Made by a program: the position numbers and the translations under genes
Source: Thermoleophilia bacterium
Lineage (GTDB): Bacteria > Actinomycetota > Thermoleophilia > Gaiellales > Gaiellaceae
NCBI GenBank assembly: GCA_014534415.1
Contig: JACVRM010000028.1
Coordinates: 1-19,116 of the forward strand
Length of the DNA stretch: 19,116 nucleotides
Direction: 5' to 3'
The notes under the pieces: generated by a model
The model's database searches: none
What the model saw: only the letters and a program-made list of their open reading frames with translations
Told to the model about the DNA's origin: nothing
Part shown: one piece after another, positions 7,608 to 14,643 of the stretch
Numbering within the stretch: position 1 is the first letter of the stretch
Layout of the letters: each line of letters opens with the position of its first letter

Positions 7608-8873
7608 ATGACCGCGACCGACTTTCCGGCCGTTTCAGCGCCGTTCGCGGCGGTCGAGGACGCCATCGAGGACGTCCGCCAGGGCAAGTTCGTGGTCGTC
7701 GTCGATGCGCCCGATCGTGAGAACGAAGGCGATCTCGTGATCGCCGCCCAGTTCGCCACGCCGGAGGCGATCAACTTCATGGCCACCCACGCGCGCGGCC
7801 TGATCTGCCTGTGTCTGACCGAGGACCGCTGTGAAGAGCTCGGGCTGCGTCCGATGTCCGAGCGCAACGAGACGCCGCTGGGCACCGCGTTCATGAACAC
7901 GATCGAGGCGCGCGAAGGCGTGACGACCGGTATCTCGGCCCATGACCGCTCGCGGACGATTCAGGTCGCGATCGACCCGAGCAGGGGACGCCACGACCTC
8001 GTCCACTCCGGGCACGTCCAGCCGCTCAAGGCGCGTCCCGGCGGCGTGCTGCGCCGTGCCGGGCAAACCGAGGCAGCCGTCGATCTCGCGCGGCTCGCCG
8101 GGCTGATTCCGGCCGGCGTCGTCTGCGAGATCATGCGCGACGACGGGACGATGGCGCGCGTCCCGGACCTCGTCGACTACTGCGCGCGCCACGGTCTCAA
8201 GATGATCACGGTCGCCGATCTGATCGAGTACCGGCGGCGCACCGAGAAGCTCGTGGAGCGTACGACCGCCGTCCGGCTACCAACGGCGTACGGCGAGTTC
8301 ACCGCCGTCGCGTTCCGCGAGACGCTGACGGGCAAGCCGCACGTTGCGCTCGTGAAAGGCGAGGTCGAGGGCGCCGAGAACGTGCTCGTACGCGTGCATT
8401 CCGAATGCGTCACCGGCGACGTCTTCCACTCGCTGCGCTGCGACTGCGGCGAGCAGCTGGAGCAGGCGCTGCTCCAGATCGGCGCGGAGCAGCGCGGCGT
8501 CCTGCTGTACATGTCGCAGGAGGGCCGCGGCATCGGGCTGCTCAACAAGCTGAAGGCGTACGAGCTCCAGGAGAGCGGGCTCGACACAGTCGAGGCGAAC
8601 CTCGAGCTCGGCTTCCAGGCGGACGCGCGCGAGTGGGGGATCGGCAACCAGATCCTCGCCGATCTCGGGTTGACGACCATCCGGATCCTCACGAACAATC
8701 CGAAGAAGCTGACGGGTCTCGAGGGCTACGGATTGACGGTCACGGAGCAGGTGCCGATCGAGGTGCCGCCGAACGCCGAGAACCGGCGTTATCTCGAGAC
8801 CAAGCGGGCGAAACTCGGCCACAGGCTGCACCACCAGGACCTGCGCTTCCAGCCGCCCGGTCAAGACGCGTGA
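7608..8873 (+). CDS. ribBA: Bifunctional 3,4-dihydroxy-2-butanone-4-phosphate synthase / GTP cyclohydrolase II
   Basis: The fusion supplies both entry branches of riboflavin synthesis. The 421-residue product has a RibB domain (about 12-210) with the metal and substrate motif DRENEGDL (36-43) and a RibA domain (about 222-410) with zinc ligands Cys267, Cys278 and Cys280 in SECVTGDVFHSLRCDCG, then QEGRGIGLLNKLKAYELQ and LTNNPKK. Oddity: the RibB signature normally read GHTEA is GQTEA here (Gln153, codon CAA at 8064-8066); in the characterised enzymes this His binds the catalytic metal. The upstream GH of GHVQPL (His136) is kept. All other RibB motifs look intact, so either the enzyme tolerates Gln or the domain is impaired. 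The stop overlaps the ribH start by 4 bp. Confidence 0.95.
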   Translation: MTATDFPAVSAPFAAVEDAIEDVRQGKFVVVVDAPDRENEGDLVIAAQFATPEAINFMATHARGLICLCLTEDRCEELGLRPMSERNETPLGTAFMNTIEAREGVTTGISAHDRSRTIQVAIDPSRGRHDLVHSGHVQPLKARPGGVLRRAGQTEAAVDLARLAGLIPAGVVCEIMRDDGTMARVPDLVDYCARHGLKMITVADLIEYRRRTEKLVERTTAVRLPTAYGEFTAVAFRETLTGKPHVALVKGEVEGAENVLVRVHSECVTGDVFHSLRCDCGEQLEQALLQIGAEQRGVLLYMSQEGRGIGLLNKLKAYELQESGLDTVEANLELGFQADAREWGIGNQILADLGLTTIRILTNNPKKLTGLEGYGLTVTEQVPIEVPPNAENRRYLETKRAKLGHRLHHQDLRFQPPGQDA

Positions 8874-9454
8874 GCGAGCGCGCCCCCGAGGCGGACGCGG
8901 CCGCCGAGCCACCCGCGCCCCAGCCCGACGGACGGACGGCCGAGCACGCGGTCGGCGACCTGCGCGTCCCGGCGGGGTACGCGGTCGTTGAGGGCGTCCC
9001 GAGCGGGAACGGGCGCAGCGTCGGCGTGGTGGTCGGGCGCTTCAACGGCGAGGTGACGAGCAGCCTGCTCGAGCGCGCCCTCGACACGCTCGAGGAGGAG
9101 GGTGTGGCGCGGGAGGCGGTGACCGTCGTGCCCGTCCCGGGCGCGTTCGAGCTGCCGCTCGCCGCCATGGCGCTTGCGAAGACACGCCGCTACGCGTGCA
9201 TCGTCGCGATCGGCTGCGTGATTCGCGGCGAGACCCCGCACTTCGACTACGTCGCCGGCGAGGCGGCCAGCGGCCTTCAGCTGGCCGCGCTCGAGACGGG
9301 CGTGCCGGTCGCGTTCGGCGTGCTGACGTGCGATACCACCGAGCAGGCCCTGGCGCGTATCGACAAGGGGGCCGACGCGGTGCGTGCGGCGCTCGAGATG
9401 GCCGACGTGTTCGCCCGCCTCCGCTCGGCCGCGCCCACCTCGACGAAGGCGTAG
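8870..9454 (+). CDS. ribH: 6,7-dimethyl-8-ribityllumazine synthase
   Basis: RibH condenses the RibA/RibD-derived pyrimidinedione with the RibB product and usually assembles into pentamers or 60-mers. The 194-residue product has VGRFNGEVT (substrate-binding Phe58), VPGAFELPLAA (89-99), the catalytic loop IRGETPHFDYV with His124, and GVLTCDTTEQA (150-160). It carries about 45 extra residues at the N-terminus that are rich in Ala, Pro and Glu and look disordered; family members are usually about 155 residues. GTG at 8870 overlaps the ribBA stop (GTGA), which makes it the natural start and predicts coupling. No better internal start was seen, although the extension is not expected to be needed for catalysis. 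Confidence 0.94.
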   Translation: MSERAPEADAAAEPPAPQPDGRTAEHAVGDLRVPAGYAVVEGVPSGNGRSVGVVVGRFNGEVTSSLLERALDTLEEEGVAREAVTVVPVPGAFELPLAAMALAKTRRYACIVAIGCVIRGETPHFDYVAGEAASGLQLAALETGVPVAFGVLTCDTTEQALARIDKGADAVRAALEMADVFARLRSAAPTSTKA

Positions 9455-9477
9455 ACAGGCCGCCGGTCGCGCTCGGC

Positions 9478-9483
9478 TACACT
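9478..9483 (+). promoter_or_regulatory. -10 box TACACT for rpmB, near-leaderless
   Basis: TACACT ends 9 nt before the ATG at 9493, leaving a leader of at most a few bases. The hexamer is the same as the one before def. Confidence 0.6.
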
Positions 9484-9492
9484 CGGCCGACC

Positions 9493-9684
9493 ATGTCCCG
9501 CGTCTGCGCCGTATGCGGCAAGAAGCCTGGCTTCGGGCACTCCCGCAGCCACTCGATGGTCGCGTCGAAGCGCCGCTTCGACCCGAACCTCCAGCGCGTT
9601 CGCATGGTCCTCGCCGGCAAGCCCCAGCGCGCGTACGTCTGCACGCGCTGTCTCAAGGCCGGCAAGGTCGAAAAGGCGATCTAG
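9493..9684 (+). CDS. rpmB: 50S ribosomal protein L28, zinc-binding type
   Basis: The 63-residue product reads MSRVCAVCGKKPGFGHSRSHS at the N-terminus and YVCTRCLKAGKV at the C-terminus. The two pairs Cys5/Cys8 and Cys50/Cys53 form the zinc ribbon of the C+ type of L28. It is very basic and of normal length. The ATG at 9493 is chosen from the invariant MSRVC start and the -10 box just before it. It appears to be its own transcription unit. Some bacteria keep a second, zinc-free L28 for zinc starvation; none is visible here. Confidence 0.96.
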   Translation: MSRVCAVCGKKPGFGHSRSHSMVASKRRFDPNLQRVRMVLAGKPQRAYVCTRCLKAGKVEKAI

Positions 9685-9733
9685 GCGGGGCCCGCCGCAG
9701 GCGGCTGTCCCACGCCGCTCCGTCGGCAGTCAT

Positions 9734-9746
9734 CCCTACAGTAGGG
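9734..9746. promoter_or_regulatory. Palindrome CCCTACAGTAGGG covering the -10 box of the response regulator gene
   Basis: A perfect 6-1-6 palindrome contains the -10 hexamer TACAGT (9737-9742), which ends 6 nt before the GTG at 9749. The position predicts a leaderless mRNA, and a protein bound here would block the promoter. The symmetry may also be chance. Confidence 0.45.
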
Positions 9747-9748
9747 CG

Positions 9749-10138
9749 GTGGCCGCCGGGCCGATCCGCGTTGTCGTCGTCGAAGACAACGACGTCTTCC
9801 GCGAGGCGCTCGAGTTGCTGCTCGGCGCCCGGCCGGATCTCCAGATCGTCGCCGCCGTGGGCGGGGGCGAGGAGGCCGTAGCGACTTGTCGCGCGCTGCA
9901 CCCCGACGTCGTCCTGATGGACTACCGCCTGCCGGGCATGGACGGCGTCCAGGCGACCTCTCGACTGCGCGCGACCTGTCCCGAGGCGGCCGTCGTCTGC
10001 CTGACCGCCGCCGCGAGCGTGCGGGAGGCAGAGGCGCTGCGAGCAGCTGGCGCCGTCGCGTGCCTCAACAAGGACGCCGAGCTCGACGAGATCGTGGCTG
10101 CCATCCGGGCGGCGGCAACCACGCCCGCTGCCCGCTGA
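9749..10138 (+). CDS. Stand-alone response regulator receiver domain protein
   Basis: The 129-residue product is a single REC domain with all key residues: acidic pair Glu12/Asp13 in VVVVEDND, phospho-acceptor Asp58 in VLMDYRLPGMDG, Thr86 in VCLTAA and Lys108 in CLNKD. The DYRLPGMDG style resembles NarL/LuxR-type receivers, but the protein stops after the receiver fold (AAIRAAATTPAAR), with no DNA-binding helix-turn-helix and no enzyme domain. It therefore probably signals by protein contact, or is a remnant of a longer regulator. No histidine kinase is nearby. GTG at 9749 is supported by the -10 box TACAGT 6 nt upstream. Gene boundaries look intact with no frameshifted output domain downstream. 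Confidence 0.9.
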   Translation: MAAGPIRVVVVEDNDVFREALELLLGARPDLQIVAAVGGGEEAVATCRALHPDVVLMDYRLPGMDGVQATSRLRATCPEAAVVCLTAAASVREAEALRAAGAVACLNKDAELDEIVAAIRAAATTPAAR

Positions 10139-10149
10139 ACGGCCGCGAC

Positions 10150-10155
10150 TAGTAT
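10150..10155 (+). promoter_or_regulatory. -10 box TAGTAT for the cupredoxin-like gene
   Basis: TAGTAT lies 58 nt before the ATG at 10214, so transcription should begin near 10162 and give a leader of about 50 nt. That leader holds a GC-rich hairpin (10164-10184) and a Shine-Dalgarno GAGAGGAG (10202-10209). Confidence 0.5.
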
Positions 10156-10163
10156 GGATCCGG

Positions 10164-10184
10164 GCCCGCGCACCGGGCGCGGGC
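10164..10184 (+). promoter_or_regulatory. Hairpin at the extreme 5' end of the cupredoxin mRNA leader
   Basis: GCCCGCGC and GCGCGGGC form a perfect 8-bp stem around the loop ACCGG. It would lie at or within a few bases of the predicted 5' end of the mRNA and well upstream of the Shine-Dalgarno. It may protect the transcript from decay or act in regulation; no known riboswitch is recognised. Confidence 0.5.
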
Positions 10185-10213
10185 GGGGGCACTTCATCCG
10201 TGAGAGGAGCATC

Positions 10214-10570
10214 ATGCGTCAGTCCATGCGCGTCCTGGTCGTGAGCGCAGTCGCGGCCGGATTGCTCGCCGTTCCGGCCACGGCTCAGGCGGCGACCAAG
10301 CTGACGGCGATCGTCGGCCCGGCGTTCAACATCACGTTGAAGATGGGCACCAAGAAGGTGACGAGGCTGAAGGCGGGCAAGTACACGATCACCGTCAGGG
10401 ACCGCTCGAACATCCACAACTTCCACCTGAAGGGGCTGGGCGTCAACAAGGACTCCGGCGTCAAGTTCGTGGGCACGAAGACGTGGACCGTGACACTCCG
10501 CAAGGGCACGTACGTCTACGTCTGCGACCCGCACAAGTCGTCGATGCGCGGTACCTTCAAGGTCGTCTGA
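10214..10570 (+). CDS. Secreted cupredoxin-like (plastocyanin-type) protein
   Basis: The 118-residue product begins with a signal peptide: basic MRQSMR, a hydrophobic core VLVVSAVAAGLLAV, and PATAQAA as the likely cleavage site near residue 27. The mature part is a basic beta-rich domain with the copper-site pattern of plastocyanin/halocyanin relatives: His68 in IHNFHLKG, then Cys104, His107 and Met111 in YVCDPHKSSM. It is therefore likely to hold a type 1 copper outside the membrane, as an electron carrier or copper-binding protein. Many Lys codons (AAG) make it stand out from its Arg-rich neighbours. ATG at 10214 is preferred because GAGAGGAG lies 4 nt upstream; an in-frame ATG at 10154 has no such support. 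It ends in a terminator hairpin shared with mec. Confidence 0.85.
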   Translation: MRQSMRVLVVSAVAAGLLAVPATAQAATKLTAIVGPAFNITLKMGTKKVTRLKAGKYTITVRDRSNIHNFHLKGLGVNKDSGVKFVGTKTWTVTLRKGTYVYVCDPHKSSMRGTFKVV

Positions 10571-10580
10571 GCCGTGCATC

Positions 10581-10611
10581 GCGTGAGGCGGCCGGCGCGG
10601 CCGCCTCACGC
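10581..10611. terminator. Bidirectional terminator hairpin between the cupredoxin gene and mec
   Basis: GCGTGAGGCGGCC (10581-10593) and its exact complement (10599-10611) form a 13-bp stem around the loop GGCGC. It lies 10 bp after the cupredoxin stop and, on the other strand, contains the TGA stop of mec (complement of 10606-10608). There is no T-run on either side, as is common in GC-rich actinobacteria. It should end transcription of both convergent units. Confidence 0.8.
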
Positions 10612-10980
10612 TTCACGCAGTAGCTCCTCCACGAACGAGCCGCCTGCGATGCGCCACGCGCGCAGCTCGCCCGTGTCGGCCCGCATGATCAGGTAGAGCC
10701 GGCCCTCCCAGAGGCCGACGTTCTCGACGTCCGTCCGCGAGGGCCGCGGCTCCGAGCCGGGATGCGAGTGGAAGACGGCGAGCTGCCAGCCCTCGTCCTC
10801 CAGGAACCAGAGTTCCGGGTCGACGTCGAGGTTGAATCGATACGGCGAGTCGGACGCGTTGCGCCCCCGCTCGTAGCGCTCGGCGCGACCGTCCCGGACG
10901 AGCACGAGTCCGCACGCCTCTCCGGGCAACGCCTCGCGCGCGTGCGCCTCGAGCTCGCGCCGCAGGGCAGCCGGGATCAC
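10606..10980 (-). CDS. mec: JAMM/MPN+ zinc metalloprotease, CysO-cysteine hydrolase type
   Basis: In M. tuberculosis, Mec cuts the CysO-cysteine adduct to release free cysteine. The 124-residue product is a minimal JAMM domain: Glu21 in PGEACGLVL, then His71-Ser-His73 followed after seven residues by Ser81 and Asp84 (HSHPGSEPRPSRTD), which fits the E...HxH-x7-S-x2-D zinc-site pattern exactly. The GTG start at 10980 overlaps the cysM stop (GTGA); a tandem GTG at 10983 is an alternative that adds one Val. It is the last gene of the moeZ-cysO-cysM-mec operon and its stop codon lies inside the terminator stem. Given the extra residues on CysO here, it may also trim the CysO C-terminus before activation; that second role is inference. 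Confidence 0.92.
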   Translation of the reverse strand: MIPAALRRELEAHAREALPGEACGLVLVRDGRAERYERGRNASDSPYRFNLDVDPELWFLEDEGWQLAVFHSHPGSEPRPSRTDVENVGLWEGRLYLIMRADTGELRAWRIAGGSFVEELLREA

Positions 10981-11957
10981 CACCAGACCGTTCGCTCCAT
11001 CGCGCGCTCGACGTCCTCGGCGGCCCAGAAGGGGGCCGACAGGTACTTCCAGCCGCCGTCGGCGAGCACGCACACGACGACGCCCTCCGCGAGCTCCTCG
11101 GCGAGCCGGCGAGCGATGTGCACGACGCCGCCCGATGACACGCCGGCGAAGATCGCCTCGCGGTCGAGCAGCAGGCGCACGCCGTGGACCGAGTCCTCGT
11201 TGGAGACGAGGATCTTGCGGTCGAGCTTCGAGACGTCGAGGATCGGCGGCACGTAGCCGTCCTCCAGTGATCGCAGCCCGATGACGGGATCCCCCGGCAG
11301 CGGCTCCACGCCGGCCACGACGACGCCGGGGAACGCCTCGCGGAGGCGCGCGCCGGCACCCATCAGCGTTCCGCCCGTGCCGAGACCGGCGACGAGCACG
11401 AGTGGGCTGCGTTCGCGTAGCGCACTCACGTGCTCGAGCGCTGCGATGATCTCGGCACCGGTTCCGTCGTAGTGAGCGCGCGGGTTGGCCGGGTTCTCGT
11501 ACTGGAACGGCATGAAATAGCGCGGCTCGCGCTCGCACAGCTCGAGTGCCGCGCGCACCGCACCGTTCGTCCCTTCGCCGGCCGGCGAGACCACGACCTT
11601 CGCGCCGAGCAGTCCGAGCAGGCGCCGCCGCTCCTCGGTCGCGTCCGCCGGCATGACGCACGTGAGGGGATAACCCTTCAGCCGCGCCACCATCGCGAGC
11701 GAGATGCCGGTGTTCCCGCTCGTCGGCTCGAGCAGCTCGCGCCCAGGCTGGAGCTCGCCGCGCGCCTCCGCGTCCTCGATCATCGCCTTGGCGACACGGT
11801 CCTTGAGGGAGCCGGTCGGGTTCTGGCCCTCGAGCTTCGCGAACAGGCGTACGCCCGGCTTCGGCGCCAGCCGCGCAAGCTCGACCAGCGGTGTGTTCCC
11901 GACGAGGTCGAGCAGCGATGCGGCGGGATGCTGCGCTAGATAGTGGCTGACAGCCAC
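10977..11957 (-). CDS. cysM: Cysteine synthase CysM, CysO- and O-phosphoserine-dependent type
   Basis: This PLP enzyme takes sulfur from the CysO thiocarboxylate. The 326-residue product shows the PLP lysine Lys52 in NPTGSLKDR, TSGNTG (79-84) for substrate binding, and GTGGT (193-197) for phosphate binding. The stretch GLRSLEDGYVP (227-237) has Arg229 aligned with Arg220 of M. tuberculosis CysM, the residue tied to O-phosphoserine use, and ADGGWKYLS (299-307) closely matches the end of that enzyme. That points to CysM and not the O-acetylserine enzyme CysK. The start GTG at 11957 is the first base of a 15-bp palindrome, so in the mRNA it would sit in a hairpin stem. Unlike other junctions in this operon, 79 bp separate it from cysO. 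Confidence 0.93.
   Translation of the reverse strand: MAVSHYLAQHPAASLLDLVGNTPLVELARLAPKPGVRLFAKLEGQNPTGSLKDRVAKAMIEDAEARGELQPGRELLEPTSGNTGISLAMVARLKGYPLTCVMPADATEERRRLLGLLGAKVVVSPAGEGTNGAVRAALELCEREPRYFMPFQYENPANPRAHYDGTGAEIIAALEHVSALRERSPLVLVAGLGTGGTLMGAGARLREAFPGVVVAGVEPLPGDPVIGLRSLEDGYVPPILDVSKLDRKILVSNEDSVHGVRLLLDREAIFAGVSSGGVVHIARRLAEELAEGVVVCVLADGGWKYLSAPFWAAEDVERAMERTVWW
11943..11957. repeat. 15-bp palindrome copy 2, beginning on the cysM start codon
   Basis: Read on the minus strand the sequence is GTGGCTGTCAGCCAC and its first three bases are the cysM GTG. In RNA it can fold as a 6-bp stem (GUGGCU/AGCCAC) with a GUC triloop, which would hide the start codon. It is identical to the copy at 12023-12037. 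Confidence 0.85.
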
Positions 11958-11971
11958 AAGCCTTCGACCCG

Positions 11972-11993
11972 CCGCCGACCGTCGGCTCGGCGG
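11972..11993 (-). other. GC-rich hairpin inside the cysO-cysM spacer
   Basis: CCGCCGA (11972-11978) and TCGGCGG (11987-11993) can pair as a 7-bp stem with an 8-nt loop. It lies about 15 nt before the cysM start region. It may be a partial terminator or attenuator between cysO and cysM, or simply a by-product of high GC. Confidence 0.4.
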
Positions 11994-12022
11994 GGCACGT
12001 CGGCCGGCGCCCCTGCGACAAC

Positions 12023-12037
12023 GTGGCTGACAGCCAC
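12023..12037. repeat. 15-bp palindrome copy 1, beginning on the last base of the cysO stop codon
   Basis: Read on the minus strand this is GTGGCTGTCAGCCAC, identical to the copy at 11943-11957. Its first G is the last base of the cysO TAG. With the second copy it exactly brackets a 65-bp spacer. Confidence 0.85.
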
Positions 12038-12314
12038 TAGCTCGCGTCGCCGCCGGCCATCGCCGGCAGGAGAATCACGGTCGAGCCGTCGCGCACGTGC
12101 GTCTCGAGCCCATCCAGCGTGCGCACGTCCTCGCCGTCGACGTACGCGTTGACGAAGCGAGCCAGACCGCCGTCGGCGTAGATCCGCTGCGCGAGCTGCG
12201 GGTAGCGCGTGGTCAGATCCTGCAGCGCCTCGCGCACCGTCGAGCCTGCCACCGCGACCTCGCGCTCGCCGGCGGTCTCGGTGCGCAGCGTGGGCGGGAT
12301 GCGGACGGTGACGT

Positions 12315-12318
<4 letters not shown>
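12037..12318 (-). CDS. cysO: Sulfur carrier protein CysO (MoaD/ThiS ubiquitin-like family), with C-terminal extension
   Basis: CysO carries sulfur as a C-terminal thiocarboxylate for CysM. The 93-residue product begins MNVTVRIPPTLR, nearly the same as M. tuberculosis CysO (MNVTVSIPTILR), and shows the ubiquitin-like strand pattern plus RFVNAYVDGEDVR. The end reads LLPAMAGG followed by Asp-Ala-Ser before the stop, so the reactive GG (89-90) is not terminal. M. tuberculosis CysO ends at GG. Related carriers with extra residues, such as QbsE, are trimmed by a JAMM protease, so processing by the neighbouring Mec is a reasonable guess. GTG at 12318 overlaps the stop of the upstream rhodanese-MoeB gene (GTGA), giving coupling. 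Confidence 0.92.
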
Positions 12319-13484
<1,166 letters not shown>

Positions 13485-13490
13485 GAGCCG

Positions 13491-13496
13491 AGAATA
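13491..13496 (-). promoter_or_regulatory. -10 box TATTCT for the moeZ-cysO-cysM-mec operon, predicted leaderless
   Basis: On the minus strand TATTCT ends 6 nt before the ATG at 13484. Only 60 bp separate this start from the divergent TPR gene, so the two promoters share that short space and may be co-regulated. Confidence 0.65.
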
Positions 13497-13531
13497 GCCA
13501 CCGGCCGGGGGTCCACGGAGGCGCTCGCCGC

Positions 13532-13537
13532 TATCGT
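13532..13537 (+). promoter_or_regulatory. -10 box TATCGT for the TPR gene, predicted leaderless
   Basis: TATCGT ends 7 nt before the ATG at 13545. It lies back to back with the operon promoter on the other strand. Confidence 0.55.
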
Positions 13538-13544
13538 CGCCACG

Positions 13545-14537
13545 ATGAGCGCACGCGCGCGCGTCGTAGCCGTCGTCGGTCTGGTCGCGGCGGTCGCCGT
13601 CGCCGCGACAGTGCTCGTCGCGGCGCGAGGCGACGACGCGGGCGACGGAGGTGCGCGCACCGGGAGGCCGTACCTGCTTCTCGATCTCGGCGTGCGGACG
13701 GACGCCCAGGCGCGAGCGCTGCGGCGTGCCGCCCAGCTATACGCGTCCGGGCAGCGTGCGGAGGCCGCGCGCATCTTCGACCGATACGCCTCGCCGCCCG
13801 CCCGGGTCGGCGCCGCATTTGCATCCTGGCCGGAGGGCTCGGTCGCGGCCGTCGAGCGGCTCGCCGCCGAGCACCCGCGCGACTCGTTCGTGCTCCTCCA
13901 CCTCGGGCTTGCCCGCTACTGGAGCGGCGACGACCGCGGCGCGGTCGCGGCGTGGCTCGACGCCGCCCGAGCCGAGCCCGACACACTCTCGGCTCTGCGG
14001 GCGGAGGACTTCCTGCAGCCGCAGCCGCTGCCCGAGCTGGTGCCCACCTTCGTGCCGAGCTTCGCTCCGCCGACGGAGATTCGCCGCCTAACACCGCCCC
14101 GGCAGCTGCGCGCCCTCGAACGGGCGGCCCGCCGTCCCGATGTCCGCGCCAAGCTGCTCTACGGGCTGGCCCTCCAGCGACTCGGCCGGCAGATCTCCGC
14201 ACAGCGGCAGTACGCGGCCGCCGTCCGTCTCGCGCCGGGAAACGCCGAAGCGCGCGTTGCCGAGGCACTCTCTCGCTTTCGGAAGAGCGATCCCACGCCC
14301 GCCTTCTCACGGCTGGGACCGTTGACGCGGCGCTTTCCAGGAGAGCCGACGGTGCGCTTCCACCTCGGCCTCGCGCTCGCATGGATGGGCCGGCTGCAAG
14401 AAGCCGAGCGGCAGTTTCGGCTTGCGCGACGCATCGATCCCCGCGACCCGCTCGGGCGGGAAGCGGACCGCTGGCTCACACGTCTCGAGAAGGAGAGGAT
14501 GGACGAGACGAGTAGGACTCACACGCCAGAAAGATGA
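13545..14537 (+). CDS. Membrane-anchored or secreted TPR-repeat protein
   Basis: The 330-residue product starts with basic residues and one hydrophobic segment (VVAVVGLVAAVAVAATVLVAA, about 7-27), which is a signal anchor or signal peptide, followed by a charged linker. The rest looks like helical tetratricopeptide repeats: ARALRRAAQLYASGQRAEAARIFDRY, SFVLLHLGLARYWSGDDRGAVAAWLDA, KLLYGLALQRLGRQISAQRQYAAAVRLAP and VRFHLGLALAWMGRLQEAERQFRLARRIDP each fit the TPR spacing of small and large residues. TPR proteins serve as protein-protein adaptors; the partner is unknown. ATG at 13545 is chosen from the -10 box and because earlier in-frame codons lie antisense to moeZ. The tail is hydrophilic (EKERMDETSRTHTPER). 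It lies 106 bp before the sigma factor gene. Confidence 0.8.
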   Translation: MSARARVVAVVGLVAAVAVAATVLVAARGDDAGDGGARTGRPYLLLDLGVRTDAQARALRRAAQLYASGQRAEAARIFDRYASPPARVGAAFASWPEGSVAAVERLAAEHPRDSFVLLHLGLARYWSGDDRGAVAAWLDAARAEPDTLSALRAEDFLQPQPLPELVPTFVPSFAPPTEIRRLTPPRQLRALERAARRPDVRAKLLYGLALQRLGRQISAQRQYAAAVRLAPGNAEARVAEALSRFRKSDPTPAFSRLGPLTRRFPGEPTVRFHLGLALAWMGRLQEAERQFRLARRIDPRDPLGREADRWLTRLEKERMDETSRTHTPER

Positions 14538-14586
14538 GCCGGTCGGCCCATGGCGCCGCACGTCCTGTGCAGGGAAAATGGCGACG

Positions 14587-14615
14587 TTGACGACAGGGAA
14601 GGCCACAGCTACGGT
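14587..14615 (+). promoter_or_regulatory. Promoter of the principal sigma factor gene, TTGACG-17-TACGGT
   Basis: TTGACG (14587-14592) and TACGGT (14610-14615) are spaced by exactly 17 bp, the best two-part promoter in the window. Transcription should start near 14622, before the Shine-Dalgarno GGAGGGGG (14631-14638) and the GTG at 14644. It suggests the sigma factor transcribes its own gene. Confidence 0.7.
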
Positions 14616-14643
14616 GAAGAGCGCGTACCCGGAGGGGGGCCGA

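Noticed and set aside
8405..8869. N-terminal extension of RibH over the RibA part of ribBA
   Set aside because: It is an out-of-frame reading of conserved RibA sequence and the extra residues are Arg/Ala low complexity.
9685..9748. Terminator after rpmB
   Set aside because: Only short GC-rich stems (4-6 bp with very small loops) can be drawn; not convincing.
10981..12021. Long N-terminal extension of the JAMM protein
   Set aside because: It is a shifted frame over cysM. The complete JAMM domain begins at the GTG overlapping the cysM stop.
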